5,977 bases of DNA from Candidatus Kuenenia stuttgartensis (GTDB lineage: Bacteria > Planctomycetota > Planctomycetia > Isosphaerales > Isosphaeraceae), in the NCBI GenBank assembly GCA_945872325.1, contig CAMBZY010000215.1:1-5977 (forward strand), written 5' to 3'. This document shows positions 1 to 5,977 of this stretch, one piece after another. Within the stretch, counting starts at the first letter, position 1. Each line of letters starts with the position of its first letter. A program made the position numbers and the translations under genes. A model generated the notes under the pieces. It was not told where the DNA came from, ran no database searches, and saw nothing but the letters and a program-made list of their open reading frames with translations.

Positions 1-83
1 GAACTTGTCGAAACGATAGCGCCAATAACCAAGGCCTGAAAGATCAGGCTCAACCGCCCTGGAATCTGATGGCTTCTGAACAT
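1..83 (-). CDS. Start of an unidentified gene, possibly exported or membrane protein (3' part outside window)
   Basis: From an ATG at 83-81 the minus strand is open to the window edge and gives 27 complete codons, beginning MFRSHQIPGRLSLIFQALV and continuing IGAIVSTS. This has the shape of a signal peptide or first membrane helix: a short N-terminus with two arginines (residues 3 and 10) and then an apolar run from about residue 11 to 24. The start is the first ATG after an in-frame TAA at 98-96, and AAGGG at 97-93 lies 9 bases upstream as a weak Shine-Dalgarno candidate. It is on the same strand as the dehydratase, 209 bp downstream, behind a hairpin and a palindrome, so it may have its own promoter. 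The visible part is too short to assign a family. A 28-codon open frame can arise by chance, so the call rests on the hydrophobic pattern and the placement of the start. Confidence 0.45.
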   Translation of the reverse strand, partial: MFRSHQIPGRLSLIFQALVIGAIVSTS

Positions 84-173
84 GTCGAGGGACCCTTATC
101 CATGAATTGTCGGACTTAGAGAAGCGGATCTACAAATTCACCACCCAAAGAACCAAGCAATGAGCCTCCACTA

Positions 174-197
174 GCGACTTAGCTTAAGCGAAATCGC
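174..197. promoter_or_regulatory. 24-bp imperfect palindrome, operator candidate
   Basis: The two 12-base arms, GCGACTTAGCTT (174-185) and AAGCGAAATCGC (186-197), are reverse complements at 10 of 12 positions around a central CTTAAG. The site lies in the non-coding gap about 90 bases upstream of the start codon at 83, where a repressor or activator of that gene could bind. In minus-strand RNA it could also fold as a 10-pair stem with a TTAA loop, one G-U pair and one mismatch. No regulator gene is visible and I do not recognise the half-site as belonging to a known family. The symmetry is seen directly; the operator role is inferred. Confidence 0.35.
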
Positions 198-231
198 GAT
201 CGAATTCCAGTGCATTTAGCGTGATTCTGCT

Positions 232-267
232 CAAGGGTTTGCAATCAGATCGAGCCGCAAACCCTTG
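232..267 (-). terminator. Hairpin (11-bp perfect inverted repeat) after the dehydratase gene
   Basis: CAAGGGTTTGC at 232-242 is the exact reverse complement of GCAAACCCTTG at 257-267, leaving a 14-base loop. Read on the minus strand, the stem begins 25 bases after the stop codon of the dehydratase gene, a normal place for a transcription terminator or a 3'-end-stabilising hairpin. There is no run of T on the 3' side on either strand, so it is not a textbook intrinsic terminator. It could instead be an mRNA-protecting structure or part of the regulation of the next gene. The repeat is certain; its role is not. Confidence 0.4.
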
Positions 268-292
268 GTTCAAATCAGAAGTCAGGCTCGAT

Positions 293-2245
293 TCATCTTG
301 CCAATCGCTTTAGAATCGCATCAACATCGTATACGCAACCGCCCCAGGTGCCTCCACTTGCCGTTTGCAGAGCGGCCCAAAGTCGTGTGTCATCAGGGAT
401 TTCAGGATCAGCTGAGAGTTGCGGATGAACGTCTCGTTCTGAGAGAATTTTTGACCCTTCCGTAATATCCAGATCACCGGATTCTAAAGATCCAATCAGA
501 TTCAAGGTGCCGGTAAGGTTCAAACGGTCAATGACCAACTGAATCCGGTCGCCATCTCTCACCTTCCCGATCGGTCCACCTGCCAACGCTTCAGGACCAA
601 TGTGACCAATACAGGCCCCTGTGGAGACCCCTGAAAAACGGGCGTCTGTCAGAACAGCCACATGCTTGCCAAAGCTTAAATGCTTCAGGGCAGCAGTGAT
701 CTGATAGATTTCCTCCATACCGGCACCGGCTGGCCCACGACCAATCAATACGATCACATCGCCTGCCTTGATCGGATTCTCAGACTGACCCTTAATCGCG
801 GCAATCGCTTCTTTCTCGCGATTGAAAACTCTTGCTGGACCTGTCTTTCGATAAACTCCATCGGCATCCACCACAGAAGCATCAATCGAAGTAGACTTAA
901 TCACGGAACCCTCGGGCGCCAGATTTCCGCTTGGAAAACAAACGGTGCTGGTCAGGCCCGCTTCATGAGCGGCCTTGGGAGAGAGTATCACCTGGCCCGG
1001 GTCAACGCCATCGCCTGATATCAGCAGCTCACGCAAGACCTTACGTCGTTCAGAACTTTCCCAGTCGGTCAGGATTTCATCCACAGTCTGCCCTGTCACC
1101 GTGATGGCGTCCAGATGCAGTAGCCCCAGATCTCTCAGGTGGAGCATCACCTCAGGTACACCTCCGGCAAGATATCCACGAATGGTCGGATGAGGCCAAG
1201 GACCATTCGGCAGAACGCTGACCAGCCGAGGCACCTTGCGATTCACTCGAGCCCAATCTTCGACTGTCGGGCGTTGCAAACCAGCGGCGTGAGCGATCGC
1301 TGGAATGTGCAGAAGTAGATTCGTTGAACCACCAAAAGCAGCGTGAACCACCATGGCATTCTCTATCGCCTTATTGGTGAGCACATCGCGCATCGTCTTT
1401 CCAGCCTTGGACATACCAATCAAAGCGTCAGCCGATCTTCGGGCCATGTCAAGCCACAAAGGCTGGCCACTCGGGCATAAAGCTGCGTGTGGAATGGTCA
1501 TTCCCAGAGCTTCAGCAACCACTTGGCTAGTCGCCGCAGTGCCGAGAAACTGACAGCCTCCGCCTGGACTGGCACAGGCCCGACAACCCATCTCAGCAGC
1601 TTCTTCGAGAGTGATTTCACCGTGCGAGAATCTGGCTCCGATAGACTGGACCTTGCCTGCATCCTCACCATTGGTGGGTGGTAAAGTCACTCCACCTGGA
1701 ACAATTACACTCGGGAGGTTAAGGGTCCCAGCCAGAGCCATCATCATGGCTGGCAAGCCTTTATCGCATGTCGCCACGCCCAGGACCCCCTTCCGCCGAG
1801 GCAATGAGCGAATCAGACGACGGAACACAATCGCAGCATCGTTCCGGTACGGCAGGCTGTCCATCATTCCGGCAGTGCCTTGGGTGCGGCCATCGCAGGG
1901 GTCGGAAACGGCTCCAGCGAATGGAAGAACGCCGCGTTCACGAAGTCTCAGTGCGGCGGCCTTCACCATCAGGCCAATTTCCCAGTGACCTGTGTGATAC
2001 CCAAGTGCAATCGGCGAACCATCTTCGGCGCGTAATCCGCCCTGGGTGGAGAGGATCAGATAAGGGTCACCAGCTGTGAGATCGGGCGACCAACCCATCC
2101 CCGCATTCTGACTCATCCCAAAAAGATCGCCGGAAGGCCAGTGGCTAAGCATTTCCTCTGTCAGTGGGAGCTTGCCCTGAGGGCCTGCTGCGTTACTTTG
2201 GATGCGGTAATCGGTGGCGTTTTCTGATTCAATCCAATTTGGCAT
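293..2245 (-). CDS. yjhG: YjhG/YagF-type sugar-acid dehydratase (probable D-xylonate dehydratase, IlvD/Edd superfamily)
   Basis: This 650-residue protein aligns from memory along its whole length with E. coli YjhG and YagF (about 655 residues), which dehydrate D-xylonate to 2-dehydro-3-deoxy-D-xylonate in the cytoplasm. The Fe-S ligands expected in this superfamily are present: Cys117 (DPCDGRTQG), Cys160 (TCDKG) and Cys231 (GGGCQFLGTA). Asp161 and Lys162 of the CDK motif match the Mg-binding Asp and carbamylated Lys of characterised relatives, and Ser538 in TDARFSGVSTG matches the catalytic serine. Other family blocks are AMVVHAAFGGSTNLLLHIPA (298-317), GGVPEVMLHLRDLGLLH (361-377) and the ending PDDTRLWAALQTASGGTW (617-634). 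The two extra cysteines, Cys221 and Cys224, also occur in the E. coli proteins. The ATG at 2245 gives the N-terminus expected for the family; no Shine-Dalgarno sequence is visible before it. The gene lies 128 bp after the DUF1501 gene with no convincing promoter between. The exact substrate is inferred; another pentonate or hexonate is possible. The aldolase that would use the product is not in the window. Confidence 0.93.
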   Translation of the reverse strand: MPNWIESENATDYRIQSNAAGPQGKLPLTEEMLSHWPSGDLFGMSQNAGMGWSPDLTAGDPYLILSTQGGLRAEDGSPIALGYHTGHWEIGLMVKAAALRLRERGVLPFAGAVSDPCDGRTQGTAGMMDSLPYRNDAAIVFRRLIRSLPRRKGVLGVATCDKGLPAMMMALAGTLNLPSVIVPGGVTLPPTNGEDAGKVQSIGARFSHGEITLEEAAEMGCRACASPGGGCQFLGTAATSQVVAEALGMTIPHAALCPSGQPLWLDMARRSADALIGMSKAGKTMRDVLTNKAIENAMVVHAAFGGSTNLLLHIPAIAHAAGLQRPTVEDWARVNRKVPRLVSVLPNGPWPHPTIRGYLAGGVPEVMLHLRDLGLLHLDAITVTGQTVDEILTDWESSERRKVLRELLISGDGVDPGQVILSPKAAHEAGLTSTVCFPSGNLAPEGSVIKSTSIDASVVDADGVYRKTGPARVFNREKEAIAAIKGQSENPIKAGDVIVLIGRGPAGAGMEEIYQITAALKHLSFGKHVAVLTDARFSGVSTGACIGHIGPEALAGGPIGKVRDGDRIQLVIDRLNLTGTLNLIGSLESGDLDITEGSKILSERDVHPQLSADPEIPDDTRLWAALQTASGGTWGGCVYDVDAILKRLAR

Positions 2246-2373
2246 GTGAATGTCAGTCGGGGGCTGAGATTAGGGGGAGATCATTTGGCAAGCCATGTGA
2301 GTAGTTTGGGAAATCATAACGCAATCGGCGTCAAGTTTCTCGAACTTCGTGAAATAAAGTCAAAGTGACTTCA

Positions 2374-3681
2374 TCAAGCCATGATTTCTGAGATCGGGCT
2401 GGCGCGATCCACTAGCGAAATCGGCCGGCCGTCAGGGCTTTGGAATCGCGATTCAGGATCGATTCCAAGTAACGTAAAGACTGTGGCACAAACCTCTGCC
2501 GGGGTCACAGGCCGATCCACCGGAGCCACTCCATTTCGATCGGTCCTGCCCAGAACCATTCCGCTTTTCAATCCTCCACCTGCCATGAGGATTGAACTGG
2601 CTCGCCCATGATGGTCTCGGCCTGCCTGAGCATTGATTTTTGGGGTTCTGCCAAACTCTCCGCAAACAACCACCAGAGTATCGTTAAGCTGACCGCGAGC
2701 ATCCAGGTCCCGAATCAGTGCAGCCAGCCCTTGATCCAGAGGAGGCATCAGACGATCCCTCAGAGATGGGAAATTCTGAGCGTGTGTATCCCAACCCAGC
2801 CCACCTGAACGATCGTTGATTGTGACATAGCCGACTCCACGCTCAACGAGGCGTCGCGCCAGTAACAGGCTTTGGCCTAGAGGGTTGCGTCCATATTGGT
2901 CGCGCGTTGGGTCTGACTCTTCGTCGATTTTGAACGCTTCTTGAGTGGCAGAACTCGTCAGCAAAGCATACGTTTGGTCATCAAATGTGGCTCTGGCCCG
3001 AGTGATTTCCGACTGGCCCGCCTGTGAACCCGAATTCAACAAATCAACCATTCCCCGACGCCGCTTGAGACGATCGTAAGTCATTTGGTCAGGTGGTGTT
3101 AAATCGCGGACACGAAAGTTGGGCTGACTCGGGTCACCGGGGATATCCAACGGATCGAAAGCACGACTTAGGTAGCCGCTGCCTCCAAACAATGGTCTTG
3201 ATGGAATGGCGACTTGATTTGGCAAAGCCCCCGACATTCCGCCATAGGTCTTGGCGTAAACACTTCCTATAGAAGGATAAACCAACGCTGGATTTGGTCT
3301 CCATCCAGTCAGGATATGGTGACTGGCGCGATCGTGATCCGCCTCAGGACTGGTCAGACTCCGAATCAAAACGGTTTTATCGAGCACACCTGCCATTCTC
3401 GGCATGATCTCACTGAGACTTACCCCAGCCAACGACGATTCAATGGACTTGAATTCGCCTTTGACCCCACTTTCGGCATCCGGCTTCGGATCCCAGGTGT
3501 CAATGTGCGATGCTCCTCCACCTAACCATATCAATATACAAGAGTTGGGATGCTTTTTGCCGTCGAGTGGGTCCGTGATTGCCAACCCACTTGCCTGATG
3601 GCCAATTAAAGCACCTAAACCTAGGCCCAGCCAGGTGCGGCGAGTGAGTCGCAATTGGGCTGGTTGCGTGATCGGAAACAT
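2374..3681 (-). CDS. DUF1501 family protein with Tat signal (sulfatase/alkaline-phosphatase-like fold)
   Basis: A 435-residue protein of the DUF1501 family, common in Planctomycetes and placed in the alkaline phosphatase/sulfatase-like superfamily; its reaction is not established. The N-terminus has a twin-arginine signal, TRRTWLG at residues 13-19 followed by an apolar stretch to about 27, so export in folded form is likely, with cleavage probably near residue 34. Family blocks follow: IWLGGGASHIDTWDPKPDA (51-69), HDRASHHILTGW (116-127), GLGWDTHAQNF (294-304), GEFGRTPKIN (341-350) and GRDHHG (354-359). The Asp and His residues of these blocks are plausible metal or active-site ligands. The frame is open upstream to an ATG at 3765, but that start would overlap the previous gene by 59 bp and put 28 residues before the Tat signal. 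The start at 3681 has GGAG 8 bases upstream and restores the usual signal-peptide length. The stop is a tandem TGA TGA (2376-2371). The 25-bp gap to the preceding DUF1549/DUF1553 gene implies one transcript. Confidence 0.93.
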   Translation of the reverse strand: MFPITQPAQLRLTRRTWLGLGLGALIGHQASGLAITDPLDGKKHPNSCILIWLGGGASHIDTWDPKPDAESGVKGEFKSIESSLAGVSLSEIMPRMAGVLDKTVLIRSLTSPEADHDRASHHILTGWRPNPALVYPSIGSVYAKTYGGMSGALPNQVAIPSRPLFGGSGYLSRAFDPLDIPGDPSQPNFRVRDLTPPDQMTYDRLKRRRGMVDLLNSGSQAGQSEITRARATFDDQTYALLTSSATQEAFKIDEESDPTRDQYGRNPLGQSLLLARRLVERGVGYVTINDRSGGLGWDTHAQNFPSLRDRLMPPLDQGLAALIRDLDARGQLNDTLVVVCGEFGRTPKINAQAGRDHHGRASSILMAGGGLKSGMVLGRTDRNGVAPVDRPVTPAEVCATVFTLLGIDPESRFQSPDGRPISLVDRASPISEIMA

Positions 3682-3689
3682 GAACGATT

Positions 3690-3693
3690 CTCC
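3690..3693 (-). promoter_or_regulatory. Ribosome binding site deciding the DUF1501 start
   Basis: On the minus strand GGAG is followed by 8 bases (AATCGTTC) and the ATG at 3681. It lies in the 25-bp gap after the stop codon of the DUF1549/DUF1553 gene, and supports 3681 over the upstream in-frame ATG at 3765. Confidence 0.7.
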
Positions 3694-3706
3694 GAAAATG
3701 GCTGGT

Positions 3707-5977
3707 TTAGTGGTTGAACAAGAATTCGCGGGTGTTAAGTAGTGCCCAGAACAGGTCTTCGACAATCTCTGGACGATTCTTCGAAGTCGAGATCACTTCT
3801 TTCCAATGCTTACTCTCAGAATCTGTAGGGAATCGGCAAACTGTTCGTAGGAATAGGTTTTCGACAATTTCCTCTGGCTCTGGCTCCAGATCCATCATTT
3901 GACGGACATAGCCACTGACGGCTCCCACTTTGCCATCGACCGTATCAGAACTGATCCACAACAAGCTTTGCCGAAGGCTTGTGGTCGCCCTTCCTCCTGC
4001 ACTTGACACACAGGCTTCCAATCGGCCACATCTACCAAGTGTGTCGAGCATTGCGCTGGCTGTGGAGGGGTCTTGGATCTCCACTGCTCTCGTACCGGTC
4101 GGTTTATTCGTATATCGGTTCGGAATTCCAGTCGCCTGTGCTAATGCGTCTGCAAGTTGCTGTGCCGACAATGTTCTGGGCGACTGAAACGCATTGAGCC
4201 GCTCGAATCGGCTATTTTGTGCGTTTGGCAAGCTCGAAGCCTGATAAACCCGCGACTCAAGAATTTCTGTAATCATTGGTCGCATCTGATACTTAAGTTC
4301 AATGAACCGGCGAGCCAAAGCATCCAGAAGTTCAGGATGAGTCGGTGGATTCGCAGCAGAAAGGTCGTCAACAGGATCCACCAATCCTGTCGCAAAAAAC
4401 TGCGCCCAGAGCCAGTTCACAAAGGCCTTTGCCATGAAAGGATTTTCAGCCGAAGTCGCCCAATCCGCCAAAGCGGGCAGGGGGTCGGCGTCTGCTTTAA
4501 CTGTCGGCTGATTCCCGCTAAGTACAATTGGTGGAACGGGTTCCAGAGTCCGTGGATGTAAGACTTTACCCTCTGGAAAATATCCGATTCGCGTACGTCC
4601 CGTCATTTGGCCGGGCATGGGAGCGATTGGCCGAACTTTGGCAAAAAAAGCGGCGAATTGGTGCGACTGAGTTTGCGTCCAGACATCAAAAGGGTGGTCG
4701 TGGCACTGGGCACACCGAAGCCTGATACCGAGGAGACGTTGGGCTGTAAGCTGACTGGCTGTAATGGGATCGATGTTCTCAAGGCTATAAGCTGCGGCAG
4801 CACTTTCTTTGCTGGACGGATCTCCACGGGTCGTCAAAAGATCACGAACCATTTTGTCCCAAGGAGCCTGCTTTTCGATTTGATCCTGAAGCCATAGCAA
4901 ATAGAAAGGCGCAGAATTGCCTTGCCGTGCTGAGCTGATCTGTAAGAAATCGCCAAACTTAAGTGACCAGAATTTGGTAAAGTCGGCATCCTTAAATAGT
5001 TCTGCAATCACTCTTTGGCGTTTATCGGGCGACGAGTCTTTAAGAAATCGACGGGTTTCCACTGGTTCTGGTAATCGGCCCACCAAATCCAAAGTTACTC
5101 GGCGTAAAAAAGCGGCATCGCTGGTCAGCGGGCTTGGCGGGATGTTTAGACCTTGCAGGTGTCTGGAGACAGTTTTGTCAATGTAAGAGTCACTCTTAAG
5201 CGTCTCAAATGCCGACGCGTCAACCAGAGGTCCCGGCAATGAAACTCGAGCTGTTTTGACCTGAGAGCCATATCTGACCACGATGTCCGTCTCGCCCGAC
5301 TCCAAAACGGTCAATCGCCCGAACGGGTCGACGCGAGCCACTTTATCATCAAGTATCTTCCATGTGGACCATGCCGACACGTCACGTTCGGAACCGTCGT
5401 TAAACTGTTCTATGGCCTTGACTTGGTATTCGCCAGCCTGACCTGCCTGAATCGATTCCGGAGTGATTTTTAGAGACTTCATCAGGCGTTTTTTGGGAGC
5501 ATGTTCCGAAGCACCTGCACTGAGCCAGCTTTTTATTCTCGTAAAGTCAGCCGATGACGGATCCATCACCTGTCCACCACCATGTGGCACCAGACCTGAC
5601 GCTTTCCTTAAAATCAAGCTCGAAGAAGCATCAATCATGTCGATCCGACGGGCCGCCGAGTCCTTCACAATCGCCTTGAAATCCTGCTCAGGGGCATATC
5701 CAAAGAGAGAAAGTTTAAACCCATTTTGCCCGTCCAACCGGCCGTGGCAGCCACCCGAATTGCAACCATGGCGTGTTAAAATGGGTAGAATATCGTTCGC
5801 GAAATCGATCGACTCAGGCTCGAGCACCTTCACCGATTGAACAATCAGCCGGCCTTGAGCATCGTTGGACTCCAACTGGGTCACACCTAATTCGACGGCC
5901 TGAAACAAGCCATTACGATCGACCTTCAGCGATTTCCCCTGCTTTATTTTCCATGGATTTGCTGATGGGAGAAGAAA
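3707..5977 (-). CDS. PSCyt/Ig-like/DUF1549/DUF1553 planctomycete cytochrome-type protein (5' partial)
   Basis: The frame is open from the window edge to TAA at 3709-3707, giving 756 visible residues, numbered here from the edge. A TTG at 5908 could be read as a start, but 23 further open codons precede it, and neither an ATG nor a signal peptide is visible, so the true start lies outside. Order of parts: a PSCyt1-like region at about 58-156 (FANDILPILTRHGCNSGGCHG, later LVPHGGG) with a CX4CH motif at Cys72, Cys77 and His78; a bacterial Ig-like (Big_2-type) domain at about 167-248; DUF1549/PSCyt2 at about 263-448 with a normal CXXCH haem motif, CAQCHDHPFD (Cys422, Cys425, His426); and DUF1553/PSD1 at about 510-754, including NPFMAKAFVNWLWAQFF (512-528), DPVDDLSAANPPTHPELL and Cys650/Cys656. 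Relatives are exported, and the haem motifs suggest covalent c-type haem in the periplasm, but the function of the family is unknown. It is followed after 25 bp by the DUF1501 gene, its usual partner, and both are probably expressed together. Confidence 0.93.
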   Translation of the reverse strand, partial: FLLPSANPWKIKQGKSLKVDRNGLFQAVELGVTQLESNDAQGRLIVQSVKVLEPESIDFANDILPILTRHGCNSGGCHGRLDGQNGFKLSLFGYAPEQDFKAIVKDSAARRIDMIDASSSLILRKASGLVPHGGGQVMDPSSADFTRIKSWLSAGASEHAPKKRLMKSLKITPESIQAGQAGEYQVKAIEQFNDGSERDVSAWSTWKILDDKVARVDPFGRLTVLESGETDIVVRYGSQVKTARVSLPGPLVDASAFETLKSDSYIDKTVSRHLQGLNIPPSPLTSDAAFLRRVTLDLVGRLPEPVETRRFLKDSSPDKRQRVIAELFKDADFTKFWSLKFGDFLQISSARQGNSAPFYLLWLQDQIEKQAPWDKMVRDLLTTRGDPSSKESAAAAYSLENIDPITASQLTAQRLLGIRLRCAQCHDHPFDVWTQTQSHQFAAFFAKVRPIAPMPGQMTGRTRIGYFPEGKVLHPRTLEPVPPIVLSGNQPTVKADADPLPALADWATSAENPFMAKAFVNWLWAQFFATGLVDPVDDLSAANPPTHPELLDALARRFIELKYQMRPMITEILESRVYQASSLPNAQNSRFERLNAFQSPRTLSAQQLADALAQATGIPNRYTNKPTGTRAVEIQDPSTASAMLDTLGRCGRLEACVSSAGGRATTSLRQSLLWISSDTVDGKVGAVSGYVRQMMDLEPEPEEIVENLFLRTVCRFPTDSESKHWKEVISTSKNRPEIVEDLFWALLNTREFLFNH

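Noticed and set aside
50..103. Alternative 17-codon frame from the ATG at 103 on the minus strand
   Set aside because: It ends quickly in a stop, has no hydrophobic or family pattern, and overlaps the better-supported start at 83.
680..1988. Plus-strand open frames within the dehydratase gene
   Set aside because: They lie entirely antisense to a gene with clear family motifs and show no recognisable protein pattern of their own.
2333..2347. AAGTT-TCTCG-AACTT inverted repeat in the same gap
   Set aside because: A 5-bp, mostly A/T stem is expected by chance and has no supporting context.
2357..2371. Small hairpin AAGTC-AAAGT-GACTT just after the DUF1501 gene, as a terminator
   Set aside because: The stem is only 5 pairs and A/T-rich, it begins right at the tandem stop codons, and it is followed by TATTTC rather than a real T-run; too weak to call.
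2246..2373. Promoter candidates before the dehydratase gene (TTGACG, TATGAT and TTGACT on the minus strand)
   Set aside because: TTGACG and TATGAT are only 10 bases apart, and TTGACT has no matching -10 box at 16-18 bases. No convincing sigma-70 or sigma-54 pattern was found.
3682..3765. Start of the DUF1501 gene at 3765, overlapping the upstream gene by 59 bp
   Set aside because: The 28 extra residues would precede the Tat signal; the ATG at 3681 has GGAG at the right distance and leaves a normal 25-bp gap.
3930..5840. Plus-strand open frames opposite the DUF1549/DUF1553 gene
   Set aside because: They are antisense shadows of a coding region with unambiguous domains; their translations resemble no family.

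Overview
The window looks like part of a planctomycete chromosome. The evidence is a gene for a DUF1549/DUF1553 (PSCyt2/PSD1) cytochrome-type protein followed directly by a Tat-exported DUF1501 protein, a pair that is abundant in Planctomycetes and uncommon elsewhere. Base composition looks moderate, near 50% GC by eye. Species cannot be assigned from the sequence alone. All supportable genes lie on the minus strand, so the text below follows transcription, from high to low coordinates.

Region by region: (1) 5977-3707 holds most of a large PSCyt/Ig-like/DUF1549/DUF1553 protein whose 5' end lies beyond the right edge; the frame is open to the last base. (2) After a 25-bp gap with a clear GGAG ribosome binding site comes the complete DUF1501 gene (3681-2374), whose product has a twin-arginine signal. 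(3) A 128-bp gap without a convincing promoter or terminator follows. (4) A complete IlvD/Edd-superfamily dehydratase of the YjhG/YagF (D-xylonate dehydratase) type occupies 2245-293. (5) The 209-bp gap 292-84 contains an 11-bp perfect inverted repeat (hairpin, possible terminator) and a 24-bp imperfect palindrome (possible operator). (6) At the left edge is what appears to be the first 27 codons of another gene, with an N-terminal hydrophobic segment.

Functionally, the first two genes encode exported proteins (a haem-motif protein and a sulfatase/alkaline-phosphatase-fold family protein) of unknown biochemical role that usually occur as a pair. The third is a cytoplasmic Fe-S sugar-acid dehydratase. 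One possible reading is a carbohydrate-use locus in which periplasmic proteins act on a polymer or sugar derivative and the dehydratase handles the resulting aldonic acid, but only the tight coupling of the first two genes is supported by spacing. No mobile element, CRISPR array, tRNA or rRNA was seen. I found no clear new system; the items most worth a second look are the CX4CH haem-like motif, the neighbourhood of the dehydratase, and the two symmetric elements in 174-267.
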